A stretch of 64,000 nt of DNA from Bacillota bacterium (GTDB taxonomy: Bacteria; Bacillota; Clostridia; Christensenellales; SZUA-584): positions 88,805 to 152,804 of the forward strand of contig JAEYKW010000030.1 in assembly GCA_023408075.1 (NCBI GenBank), read 5' to 3'. This document shows, in pieces, positions 16,251-24,161 of this stretch. Each line of letters begins with the position of its first letter. The first letter of the stretch is position 1. The notes under the pieces were generated by a model that was not told the origin of the DNA, did no database searches, and saw nothing but the letters and a program-made list of their open reading frames with translations. A program made the translations under genes and the position numbers.

Positions 16251-16298
16251 ATCACATCGTGATATAGTTAGCATATATCATGGCGTGATACATGTCAA
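16251..16298 (-). promoter_or_regulatory. PadR promoter with two embedded operator palindromes
   Basis: On the minus strand TTGACA (16298-16293), 17 bases, TATGCT (16275-16270). Two 13-base inverted repeats of form ATCAY-N3-GTGAT occur: ATCATGGCGTGAT (16277-16289) fills the spacer and ATCACATCGTGAT (16251-16263) covers the transcription start. Their centres are 26 bases apart. This is the expected arrangement for repression by the PadR dimer encoded just downstream. Confidence 0.7.
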
Positions 16299-16316
16299 GC
16301 AATTTTAAAAAATTAT

Positions 16317-16346
16317 TTGAGTGGGCAGCCTTTAGAATGGTACAAT
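16317..16346 (+). promoter_or_regulatory. Promoter for the VOC/GNAT pair
   Basis: TTGAGT at 16317-16322, an 18-base spacer, TACAAT at 16341-16346, about 30 bases before the ATG at 16376. Confidence 0.55.
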
Positions 16347-16375
16347 GCTGATAAGCGAAATAAGGAGGACAGAGT

Positions 16376-16729
16376 ATGAGTTTTTGCTGGTGTACGGTGC
16401 ATGTGAAGGATATTGATGCATCGGTTCGGTTTTATGAGGAGATCGTTGGTATTCATGTCGTGAGGCGGTTCCCCGGCGGCGCGGGGTCGGAGATCGCGTT
16501 TCTGGGTGACGGCGAAACGAAGCTCGAGCTGATCGGCGGCGCGGGCGGCTTTTCGGGCAGCGGCATCGCAATCGGCTTTACGGTGGATGATCTGGACGCA
16601 AAGATGGCATTTGTGCAGGAAAAAGGCATTGCGATGCACAGCGGACCGTTCTCGCCAAACCCGGCTACGCGGTTTTTCTTCGTGCAGGACCCGGACGGGC
16701 TGCTCGTGCAGTTTGTGCAGAGTGTTTAG
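16376..16729 (+). CDS. VOC-family protein (glyoxalase/bleomycin-resistance fold)
   Basis: 117 aa with the paired beta-alpha-beta-beta-beta modules of the vicinal-oxygen-chelate superfamily. The beginning CWCTVHVKDIDASVRFYEEIVGI places the first His ligand in the usual position. LGDGETKLELIGG carries the first Glu, and FFVQDPDGLLVQFVQ is the classical C-terminal strand. Metal-dependent lyase, dioxygenase or binding function cannot be separated from sequence. AAGGAGG is 8 bases before the ATG. Five bases separate it from the GNAT gene. Confidence 0.88.
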   Translation: MSFCWCTVHVKDIDASVRFYEEIVGIHVVRRFPGGAGSEIAFLGDGETKLELIGGAGGFSGSGIAIGFTVDDLDAKMAFVQEKGIAMHSGPFSPNPATRFFFVQDPDGLLVQFVQSV

Positions 16730-16734
16730 CGCAT

Positions 16735-17226
16735 ATGGACATTGAATTGCGTCCAATCAAAAAAGCGGATCTGCCGCAGGCGGCTGCAATATGGAATGAT
16801 GTCGTGACGGCGGGAGACAGCTTCCCCGGTGATCAAATATTGAGCGAAGCCGAGGTGTGGGAGATGTTCGTTACCCAGACGGAGACGATCTGCGCGGTAA
16901 AGGGCGATGAGCTAGTCGGCGTGTATATCCTGCACCCAAATAACATTGGCCGCTGCGCGCATATCGCCAACGCGTCGTATGCTGTGAAGGCAGGCATGCG
17001 CCGGCAGGGGATTGGGCGGCTGCTCGTGGAAGATTGCCTCGCGCGAACAAAGAGCCACGGGTTTCGCGGGCTGCAGTTTAACGCGGTGGTCGCCAGCAAC
17101 ACCGTCGCGATTGCGCTTTACTTAAAGCTCGGATTCAAGGTGCTCGGCACCGTGACGGGCGGCTACCGCGATAAAGACGGGCACTACCGCGACACGCTGA
17201 TATTCTTGAAAACGCTGGCTGATTGA
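16735..17226 (+). CDS. GNAT-family N-acetyltransferase
   Basis: A 163-aa acetyl-CoA-dependent transferase. The acetyl-CoA-binding motif A is clear (GMRRQGIGRLLVEDCLARTKSHG), followed by motif B (NTVAIALYLKLGFKVLGTV). The N-terminal DIELRPIKKADLPQAAAIWNDVV is typical. The target is unknown. It is co-directional with the VOC gene, and its stop overlaps the region before the next, broken gene. Confidence 0.88.
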   Translation: MDIELRPIKKADLPQAAAIWNDVVTAGDSFPGDQILSEAEVWEMFVTQTETICAVKGDELVGVYILHPNNIGRCAHIANASYAVKAGMRRQGIGRLLVEDCLARTKSHGFRGLQFNAVVASNTVAIALYLKLGFKVLGTVTGGYRDKDGHYRDTLIFLKTLAD

Positions 17227-17246
17227 ATAGAGCGAGGGGTGAGAGC

Positions 17247-17769
17247 ATGACCAAAACGGAAATGAAAGAACTCGTCCACAAAAGCATTGGCGGGCGAAAC
17301 CTTTTAAGGATGTATTTTCGCTATGATGCAAATTACTGGCACTGCTTTCCGCTAGACGCTAATGAAAAATTGATCCTTGGTATAAAACAAGATGATTTTA
17401 TTCTCGATGGTTATTCAATTAGACGATATGTTGACTTGAAGAAAGTTCAAATTGAGGAGGGTAAGCGTATCGATATCCTAAGAAATGAAGGTGTTATCGA
17501 CAGCATAAAAACGCCGAATATCGATATTTCAAATTGGGAAGCGGTATACTCCTCTTTGCAAAAGCTCAATAGAAACATTATTGTTGAGATTTAAGAGATA
17601 TGTATATGTCTATCATTTTGATGCGGATGGCATTTGGGGGGAGAGCCCGGTTAAAATTCCATATGCCGAAATAACGAGTGTCTCGTTCGGCACGCGTTAT
17701 GTGGACGTGTTCTCAAAGTATCTGGACAATCCCCCCGATGCTGTCCGCGGAGTTCAAACGGTCACTTGA
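17247..17769 (+). pseudogene. Broken gene of an uncharacterised Bacillota family
   Basis: Two frames make one protein. The first (17247-17594, 115 aa from ATG with GAGGGG upstream) ends abruptly in KLNRNIIVEI-stop. The second frame, shifted, continues from about 17590 with VYVYHFDADGIWGESPVKIPYAEITSVSFGTRYVDVFSKYL and stops at 17769. Related full-length proteins, as I recall them, carry about 15 more residues between these parts, so a small deletion with frameshift is the likely lesion. The 3' end overlaps the stop of the convergent sortase by 8 bases. No function is known for the family. Confidence 0.6.
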
Positions 17770-18655
17770 CGAGCCGCGCGTGTACGACGAACCGCGCGTT
17801 GTCAAACTCGTAGCTGCATGTGCTCAGTGTCAGCACCACGTCCTCGGGGCTGAGCTTGATATCCGTTTTATACAGGCTCTTATCCTGAACACTTTGCAGG
17901 AATTTAAGCCAGTCGTCACCGGTTGCAAATGAAGTCTCAATGTAATTAAAATCCGTTCCCGTCACATAGGCGGAGAATATCTCCCATTCATAATCCTCAT
18001 ACAGCGTGTCGAACCGGATGATCCGGTTGTTTTTAAACGTCTCTTCCTCGGTCAGCTCTTTGAGCTTGTGAAACATGGAGCCGTTTTTCATGTTGTGCCC
18101 GTAAAGCACATAATGGCCTTTAAGCGGATACGCATCGGCATCGCAGCGGTAATCCATGAAGATGGCTCCGCTTCTCGACTTTGTGCGGTCGTAGCCGTGT
18201 GAAAGGTAATAATCGTTGTTGTCGGTCTGGGTCACGAGATAGCCGATATCAAGGCCTTCAATCGATATGCGCCCCACGATATCCGGGTTCTCCTCAAGCA
18301 CGGATGCAAAACACGCCCTTGGAGCTGTCGGCACGGCAGCAGCCTCCGGCTCCGGCTGTTCAAACACCGCCGCTTCGCTGACCTGCGGCGCATCGGGAGC
18401 GGCCTCCTGTATGGTCTGCTGATAAAGGTTATCTGCGAGCTTTATCTGAATTTCATCGCCCACCTGAGAGATCAGCGAGGGCAGTATGCCGTACACACAA
18501 ACCAAAAACAACGCGGCACCGAGCACCACCACCCCGAAAATTACCGTCAGCTTCGTGATGAGCTCGCTCTTGCCGCGGGCTTTTTCCCGCAGTGCGGCGG
18601 GCAGGTTCTTAATATCCACTCTCCCTGGAAAGCTGATTGTCTGCCATCTTTTCAT
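17762..18655 (-). CDS. Class B sortase
   Basis: A 297-aa membrane-anchored cysteine transpeptidase. One transmembrane helix lies at about residues 32-56 and an acidic linker to about 110. The sortase barrel has the catalytic His in GHYVLYGHNM, the catalytic Cys in VVLTLSTCSYEF, and the Arg in NARFVVHARL; the extra N-terminal helices and the TLSTCSYE form mark class B. Class B enzymes often attach heme-uptake or spore or pilus proteins by NPQTN-like signals. No substrate with a sorting signal is visible in this window. ATG 18655 has AAGGAGA upstream; the longer frame from 18709 lacks one. Confidence 0.9.
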   Translation of the reverse strand: MKRWQTISFPGRVDIKNLPAALREKARGKSELITKLTVIFGVVVLGAALFLVCVYGILPSLISQVGDEIQIKLADNLYQQTIQEAAPDAPQVSEAAVFEQPEPEAAAVPTAPRACFASVLEENPDIVGRISIEGLDIGYLVTQTDNNDYYLSHGYDRTKSRSGAIFMDYRCDADAYPLKGHYVLYGHNMKNGSMFHKLKELTEEETFKNNRIIRFDTLYEDYEWEIFSAYVTGTDFNYIETSFATGDDWLKFLQSVQDKSLYKTDIKLSPEDVVLTLSTCSYEFDNARFVVHARLVK

Positions 18656-18896
18656 GTCCTGTCTCCTTAAGCCGGCATTGAAAAACGCCAATACCGTTTC
18701 ATCATTCAAGCACCAGAATGACTATATATGTTTTTGGCGTATGAACAGAAAACTTCGGCAATAATAGTCTGATTCACTTAAAACTTCTGTGATTGCGGGC
18801 CTTTCTGACAGTAACTCCTGTATTTTTATGTTTTTATGCTGCATTCGCTTTACTTCGTGCTGAATAGCACGTCGTCCGTAAGATTTGCGCGGATAA

Positions 18897-18925
18897 GGAA
18901 AAGAAAAGCGCTTGCAGAGCGCTTT
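18897..18925 (-). terminator. Terminator of the MacAB-like operon
   Basis: AAAGCGCT (18905-18912) and AGCGCTTT (18918-18925) form a perfect 8-bp stem. On the minus strand it is followed by a T-rich run. It lies 25 bases after the permease stop. Confidence 0.85.
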
Positions 18926-18949
18926 ATAGCTGTAAATATCCATATATTA

Positions 18950-20119
18950 CTATTCGTGCCGCAGTGCCTCCACGGGATCGAGCTTCGAGGCCTTATAGGC
19001 CGGCATAAGCCCGAATATGATGCCCACCGTCGCCGAGAAAAGCACGCTGAGTGACGCCGCCGAGGCCGAGACGGTAGCCTTGATGCCAAGCACGCCGCCC
19101 GCCGCGAGTGTCAGGCCGATGCCCGCTGCCAGGCCGAGCAAACCGCCCAGCATCGCGTAAAACAGCGCTTCCGCGAGGAACTGACCCAAAATGTGATGTT
19201 CGCCCGCACCGAGCGCTTTGCGGATGCCGATTTCCCGCGTGCGTTCCTTTATCGTCACGAGCATAATGTTCATGATGCCGATGCCGCCCACCACGAGCGC
19301 AATCGCGGCCACGGCGCTCACCACCGTTTTGAATATATCAAGAATATTCTGGGCGTTTTGCAGCTCCTGTGTCAGGTTGATGATTTTTATTGTGCCGTCG
19401 CCGTACTTTTTCAGCAGGCGGGACGTGCAGTTGTCAATAACGCTGTCGAGTGCGTCCGTATTCTGTACCGTGACGGATATTTCATCGAGATAGTTGTTGG
19501 AAAACATCGCATTGAACGTTGTCACGGGTATATAGCATTTGCCCGAAAAGAAAGAGGAGTATATGGACTGATCCTCCTTTTCCACGCCAATCACAGTATA
19601 CTTTTGCCCGTTGATGCTGACCTGACTGCCCTCTGCGTCACGGTCCTCAAAAAGGCTGTCTTTGGCCTCCTGACTGAGCACCACCACACGGCGCCCGTAT
19701 TCCACATCCTTCTCGGTAATGCCGCGCCCCTCGAGAAACTGCATTTGTTCCATGGTAAAAAGCGATGGCGTGGTGCCCACCACATCCGACACGATATTCG
19801 TTTCGGCGGAAGACAGGTAACTTTTTTCGTAGGCGCTCGGGGCCACTTCACTGACGCCGTTCACTTTTTTGAGCATATCGGCGTCACTCATGGTCAGCAG
19901 GTCGTTGGGGCCGCGCAAATCGTTCGGGAAGAACCAGACTCTGTTGATGCCGAATTTCTGCAGCTCCGAGTTGATCATATCCTGCCCGCCGTTGCCGACC
20001 GAAATGACGGTGATCATCGATGCGATGCCGATCATGATGCCGAGTACGGTAAGAATCGTCCTCAGCTTGTTTTTCTTAATCTGATGGGCGGCAATGCCGA
20101 CATAATCCGATACCTTCAT
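18950..20119 (-). CDS. MacB-like ABC transporter permease (FtsX family)
   Basis: 389 aa. One N-terminal transmembrane helix (LRTILTVLGIMIGIASMITVIS) is followed by a MacB periplasmic core of about 220 residues and three C-terminal helices of the FtsX domain. The signature TIKERTREIGIRKALGAGEHHIL lies between TM2 and TM3. This is the MacB architecture with the ATPase as a separate polypeptide, as usual in Gram-positives (mechanotransmission-type exporters of peptides or antibiotics). ATG 20119 overlaps the ATPase stop (ATGA), with GAGG seven bases upstream; ATG 20125 is an alternative two codons earlier. Confidence 0.93.
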   Translation of the reverse strand: MKVSDYVGIAAHQIKKNKLRTILTVLGIMIGIASMITVISVGNGGQDMINSELQKFGINRVWFFPNDLRGPNDLLTMSDADMLKKVNGVSEVAPSAYEKSYLSSAETNIVSDVVGTTPSLFTMEQMQFLEGRGITEKDVEYGRRVVVLSQEAKDSLFEDRDAEGSQVSINGQKYTVIGVEKEDQSIYSSFFSGKCYIPVTTFNAMFSNNYLDEISVTVQNTDALDSVIDNCTSRLLKKYGDGTIKIINLTQELQNAQNILDIFKTVVSAVAAIALVVGGIGIMNIMLVTIKERTREIGIRKALGAGEHHILGQFLAEALFYAMLGGLLGLAAGIGLTLAAGGVLGIKATVSASAASLSVLFSATVGIIFGLMPAYKASKLDPVEALRHE

Positions 20120-20802
20120 GAGCATTCCTCTTCGCTGACAATCAGCCCGTCTCTCAGCACGATGAGCTCACCCGCGAACGACGCGATATTGCGTTCATGC
20201 GTAATCAGCACGATGGTTGCGCCCTGCTTATTCAGCTGGCAGAGCATGTGCATGATGTCGTCGCCCGTGCGGCTGTCAAGGTTGCCCGTGGGCTCATCCG
20301 CGAGTATAAGGCTCGGGGAATTGACGAGCGCGCGCGCTATCGCGACGCGCTGCCGCTGGCCGCCCGAGAGCTGGCTCGGCAGATGCCCGGCACGGCTGGA
20401 TAGCCCGGTCAGTTCGAGGAGTTCGGAGGATTTTTTACGCCGTTCCCTCGGCGGCGTTCCCGAATACACCATGGGCAGCTCTATGTTCTGCCGCGCTGTT
20501 AAAGAAGGCAGCAGATAAAAGGACTGAAATATAAAGCCGATGCGCCTGTTGCGCAGGTAAACCTTGCTCTGGGTGCTGAGGCGCTTGACGTTCGTGCCCG
20601 CAAATATATAGTCGCCTGTTGTCTGGCTGTCGATGCAGCCGAGTATGTTCATCAGCGTTGTTTTACCTGAACCGGACGGTCCCATCACAGCGAGGAACCC
20701 GCCGTTCGGGATTTTTAAGGAGACACCCTGCAACGCATGCACACGCGTTTCGCCGCGTCCGTATGTTTTATAAAGGTTATTCACCTCGATCATAGCTGAC
20801 AT
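20116..20802 (-). CDS. MacB/LolD-type ABC transporter ATPase
   Basis: A 228-aa ATPase. Walker A GPSGSGKTT, Q-loop FIFQSFYLLPSLTARQNI, signature LSGGQRQRVAIARAL, Walker B LILADEPTGNLDS and H-loop ITHE are all intact; the GNLDS ending is the LolD/MacB subtype mark. AAGGAGG lies 7 bases upstream of ATG 20802. It overlaps both neighbours, showing tight translational coupling with the adaptor and the permease. Confidence 0.95.
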   Translation of the reverse strand: MSAMIEVNNLYKTYGRGETRVHALQGVSLKIPNGGFLAVMGPSGSGKTTLMNILGCIDSQTTGDYIFAGTNVKRLSTQSKVYLRNRRIGFIFQSFYLLPSLTARQNIELPMVYSGTPPRERRKKSSELLELTGLSSRAGHLPSQLSGGQRQRVAIARALVNSPSLILADEPTGNLDSRTGDDIMHMLCQLNKQGATIVLITHERNIASFAGELIVLRDGLIVSEEECS

Positions 20803-21958
20803 GCTGGCCCTCCTTAATGTTCTGCGGTGTTGTGATTACGCGGTCTCCGGCGGAGAGGCCGCGGACGATTTCGGCGCTCGCTTCGTCCTCGAATCCCAGG
20901 ACCACGGCGCGTTTCTCGGCAATATCGTCCGCACCCACCACAAACACACAATTATCGTCCGTGAGGCAATCGAGCGGAACGCTGAGCACACCCTTCTTTT
21001 CACTTTGGACAATCTTTATGTCGACAACGGCACCGATCATCTTGTCAAAAGACTCTTCGGGCTCAATTTCAATCTTGGTCATCGTATCAAAAGACGTCGC
21101 ATCGCCCACGTCGGTCGCGGCCGAGCCGATATGCGTCAGCGTGCCGGTGTAGCGTTTGCTGCCGCTGCTGATGGTCACGTCCATGCCTTCTGAGAGGCCT
21201 GCGAGGTCTTTTTCATAAACGTAGCCTGTGATCAGCGTGTTGTCGGTATCGGCAATCACCATGGCGGGAATGCCGGGGGAGAGCACTTCGCCCACGTTCA
21301 CATTCACGGCGACGACGGTGCCGGATATGCGGCTTTTGTAGGTCATGCCGTTCACGAGATCCTCCAAGCGGTCTACCGAGAGGGAGGCCAGCTCAAGCTG
21401 GCTGTCCGTGCTTAAATTGGACATATCCATCGAACTCAAATCGGGGATATCGTCAAGGCTTTGCGAGAGTGACGAGGAGGCCTGATTGACGGCTGCCGCG
21501 GTTTCGCTGCCGAAGGTTTCGTTTAACGATTCATAATCGTAACCGGTGGACTGAGACAGCGCGAGTGCAAGCTTGGCTTTTTCTTCAGCCAAAGCGCCGG
21601 AACCGTTCTGGGCCATCGTCATTTGCGTGGTGGCATCGCTGAGCGCTTCATATTTGAGCTGCGCTTCCTCCAGCTGGGCTTTGGCCTGCGTGGCGTCGAG
21701 CTCAAAAAGTATGTCGTTCTTATCGACATGGCTGCCCTCGGAAACGTTAAGCGACGCGATGGTGCCGCCCGTTTCGCTCATGACACTATACATTTTCTCG
21801 GGTTCCACTTTCCCCGAGAATTCCAAGTTGTTTGCGAGATTTGAAGTCTTTACCTCGTATAGACTGACAAAGGCGACAGGATCGCCTTCGTTAAAGTATA
21901 AAAACCAGCCCAATGCAATGATAGCCAGCACACCAAATAGCAGAATCACTTTTCTCAT
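20777..21958 (-). CDS. MacA/HlyD-type adaptor (membrane fusion protein)
   Basis: 393 aa with one N-terminal transmembrane anchor (VILLFGVLAIIALGWFLYF). A lipoyl/biotinyl half (GKVEPEKMYSVMSETGGTIASLNVSEGSHV), an alpha-helical hairpin of about 100 residues (AKAQLEEAQLKYEAL onward), the second lipoyl half (MTYKSRISGTVVAVNVNVGEVL) and beta-barrel domains follow. In Gram-positives these adaptors extend from the membrane toward the wall and pair with a MacB-like pump, encoded here immediately downstream. It is the first gene of the operon; substrate unknown. Confidence 0.92.
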   Translation of the reverse strand: MRKVILLFGVLAIIALGWFLYFNEGDPVAFVSLYEVKTSNLANNLEFSGKVEPEKMYSVMSETGGTIASLNVSEGSHVDKNDILFELDATQAKAQLEEAQLKYEALSDATTQMTMAQNGSGALAEEKAKLALALSQSTGYDYESLNETFGSETAAAVNQASSSLSQSLDDIPDLSSMDMSNLSTDSQLELASLSVDRLEDLVNGMTYKSRISGTVVAVNVNVGEVLSPGIPAMVIADTDNTLITGYVYEKDLAGLSEGMDVTISSGSKRYTGTLTHIGSAATDVGDATSFDTMTKIEIEPEESFDKMIGAVVDIKIVQSEKKGVLSVPLDCLTDDNCVFVVGADDIAEKRAVVLGFEDEASAEIVRGLSAGDRVITTPQNIKEGQHVSYDRGE

Positions 21959-22163
21959 GCCGTCAGCCCCCCTTTAAAAATGCGTGTGATGTCGATTGTA
22001 GTTTGGCAGTTTTTCAGCCGCGTTATTCTGAGAATGTCGATTAATTCGCGCGCTTTTTCATGACAGGCTTTCTACACTGATTGTGCCGCAAAAACCTTGA
22101 AATCAGCCCGCGTTTTTATCAGCCTGCGCCCTGTAAGACAAATATGATTCTTTTCAATTCATT

Positions 22164-22189
22164 GCGCCTGTTCAAGACAGGGCATTTTT
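22164..22189 (+). terminator. Terminator-like hairpin ahead of the arg promoter
   Basis: GCGCCTGT (22164-22171) pairs with ACAGGGC (22177-22183) with one bulged G, followed by ATTTTT. No plus-strand gene precedes it, so it may belong to an unannotated transcript or insulate the arg promoter. An upstream GCCCTGT near 22128 could compete for the same arm. The rest of the gap 21959-22160 shows nothing recognisable. Confidence 0.35.
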
Positions 22190-22201
22190 ATAAAAAACTG
22201 T

Positions 22202-22235
22202 TGCATTTTTATGCATTTAAATGTATATTTATTAA
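22202..22235 (+). promoter_or_regulatory. Tandem ARG boxes (ArgR operator) upstream of argC
   Basis: TGCATTTTTATGCA (22202-22215) and TGTATATTTATTAA (22222-22235) each match the ARG-box core TGAATWWWWATTCA at 12 of 14 positions. Their centres are 20 bases apart, the spacing at which an ArgR hexamer binds two boxes on one DNA face. They overlap a promoter with TATATT at 22224-22229 and lie about 25 bases before the argC start. Repression by arginine is the expected outcome. Confidence 0.75.
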
Positions 22236-22260
22236 TAGATAATACAAGGAGGCTTCAAAA

Positions 22261-23292
22261 GTGGTTAAAGTCAGCGTCGTCGGCGCAACGGGATATGCAG
22301 GCGCGGAGCTTATGCGGCTGCTTGCAGCGCATAAGGAAACACAAATTGTGCATGCCGCATCAAAAAGCTATGCAGGCCAGCAGCTCAGCGCGGTTTATCC
22401 GAGCTTTGCGGGCTCAAATATCATGCTCGATGATATAGATCTTAAAAAATTCTCACAGGACAGCGACATCGTCTTTACATGCCTGCCGCACGGCGCATCT
22501 GCCGAGGCGGCCTCTGTGCTGCTGGGTGGCGGCGCGCGCGTGATTGACCTGTCGGGAGATTTTCGATACACGGATGCGAATGTTTATGAGGCGTGGTACA
22601 AAATGCCGCACGGCGCAAAGCAGCTGCTTTTCCAAAGCGTCTACGGTATGCCTGAAATATACCGCGATAAAATCGCGGCAGCGAAGCTCATCGGCAACCC
22701 GGGCTGCTACACCACCTGTTCCATACTCGCGCTGTATCCGCTGCTCAAAATGGGTTTGATTGACGCAAACGGCATCATTATCGACGCGAAGTCGGGCGTG
22801 AGCGGCGCGGGGCGCAGCGAAAAGCTTGACAATGCGTTTTGCGAGGTGGACGAATCGGTTAAGGCGTACAGCGTTGCGACGCACCGCCATACGTCCGAAA
22901 TCGAGCAGGAGCTGTCCTTTGCGGCGGGAGAACCGGTGGTGCTCTCGTTCACGCCGCATCTCGTGCCGATCAAGCGCGGCATCATCGCCACGATCTACGC
23001 GGCACCCAAGGCGGGCGTGACGGAGGCGGATATAAAGGATGCATACGCCATGTATAACGGCGAACCGTTTGTGAATGTGCTGGACGGCGCGCTGCCCGAA
23101 ATCAAGCATGTGAACGGCAGCAATAATTTAAACATCGGCTTCGTGCTGGATAAGCGCGCGGGGCGCCTCGTGATCGTATCGTGCCTTGACAACCTGATCA
23201 AGGGCGCGGCGGGGCAGGCGGTGCAGAACATGAACATCATGTGCGGCTTCGATGAAGCCGAGGGACTAAGCAAAACAGGATGGTATTTATAA
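22261..23292 (+). CDS. argC: N-acetyl-gamma-glutamyl-phosphate reductase
   Basis: A 343-aa NADPH-dependent enzyme that reduces N-acetylglutamyl phosphate to the semialdehyde, third step of arginine synthesis. The N-terminal Rossmann motif VVGATGYAGAELMRLL is intact; the catalytic Cys lies in IGNPGCYTTCSILAL and the substrate-binding HRHTSEIEQEL follows. The length matches the type 1 enzyme. It starts at GTG 22261, with AAGGAGG 8 bases upstream. First gene of the arg cluster behind the ARG boxes; argB begins 2 bases after its stop. Confidence 0.97.
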   Translation: MVKVSVVGATGYAGAELMRLLAAHKETQIVHAASKSYAGQQLSAVYPSFAGSNIMLDDIDLKKFSQDSDIVFTCLPHGASAEAASVLLGGGARVIDLSGDFRYTDANVYEAWYKMPHGAKQLLFQSVYGMPEIYRDKIAAAKLIGNPGCYTTCSILALYPLLKMGLIDANGIIIDAKSGVSGAGRSEKLDNAFCEVDESVKAYSVATHRHTSEIEQELSFAAGEPVVLSFTPHLVPIKRGIIATIYAAPKAGVTEADIKDAYAMYNGEPFVNVLDGALPEIKHVNGSNNLNIGFVLDKRAGRLVIVSCLDNLIKGAAGQAVQNMNIMCGFDEAEGLSKTGWYL

Positions 23293-23293
23293 T

Positions 23294-24157
23294 ATGGATA
23301 AGTTTTTTGAAAAAGCCAATATACTGATCGAGGCGCTGCCGTATATCCGGCGGCTCTCGGGCAAAACGGTTGTCATCAAATACGGCGGCGCGGCCATGCT
23401 CTCTTCCGAGCTTTCAGAAAAGATCATGCAGGACATCACACTGCTCAAATACGTGGGCATGAACCCGATCGTTGTGCACGGCGGCGGCGGCGACATCAAC
23501 AAGATGCTCAAGCTATACGAAGTGGAGCCCGAATTTCACAACGGCCTGCGCGTGACGGATGCACAGACGATGGACGTGGTGCAGATGGTGCTGATGGGCA
23601 AAATCAACAAGGATATCGTGACGCACCTTGGCATTGCGGGCGCGAAGGCAATCGGCCTTTGCGGCAAGGACGCGGGACTCATCAAGGCCGAAAAAATGCT
23701 CGCGGACGACGGCTACGACTTGGGGCTCGTGGGCAAAATCACCGAGATCAACACGAAGCTGCTAAACACGCTTGCGATGGATGAGTATATCCCCGTCATC
23801 GCGCCGATCGGCATCGGGGAGAACGGCGAGAGCTTCAACATCAATGCGGACACAGTGGCGGGCGAAATCGCCGCGGCGCTCAGCGCGGAAAAGCTGATGT
23901 TTTTAACCGACATCGATGGTATCCGCAGCGACCCAAGCGATCCGTCCACGCTCGTCTACGAGATATCCATCGACGAGATTTACGGCTATATCAACAAGGG
24001 CGTGATATCGGGCGGCATGCTGCCCAAGGTGGAAGGCTGCATCAAGGCGATTCAAAGTGGCGTGAAGCGCACGCATATACTCAACGGCACGATTCCGCAT
24101 CCGATACTGCTCGAGATATTCACGGATACCGGCATCGGCACGATGGTGAGGGAGTAA
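23294..24157 (+). CDS. argB: Acetylglutamate kinase
   Basis: A 287-aa amino-acid kinase that phosphorylates N-acetylglutamate, second step of arginine synthesis. KTVVIKYGGAAM (catalytic Lys), VVHGGGGDINKML (glycine loop), NINADTVAGEIAAAL (substrate Asn) and LTDIDGI (nucleotide) are conserved. An N-terminal helix (KFFEKANILIEALPYIRRL) of the kind that interlaces in arginine-inhibited hexameric enzymes is present, so feedback inhibition by arginine is likely. It is tightly packed between argC and argD. Confidence 0.97.
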   Translation: MDKFFEKANILIEALPYIRRLSGKTVVIKYGGAAMLSSELSEKIMQDITLLKYVGMNPIVVHGGGGDINKMLKLYEVEPEFHNGLRVTDAQTMDVVQMVLMGKINKDIVTHLGIAGAKAIGLCGKDAGLIKAEKMLADDGYDLGLVGKITEINTKLLNTLAMDEYIPVIAPIGIGENGESFNINADTVAGEIAAALSAEKLMFLTDIDGIRSDPSDPSTLVYEISIDEIYGYINKGVISGGMLPKVEGCIKAIQSGVKRTHILNGTIPHPILLEIFTDTGIGTMVRE

Positions 24158-24161
24158 GCGC

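Noticed and set aside
19193..20518. Plus-strand frame of 441 codons
   Set aside because: Antisense to the MacB-like permease and ATPase, which have complete motifs; the product has no recognisable pattern.
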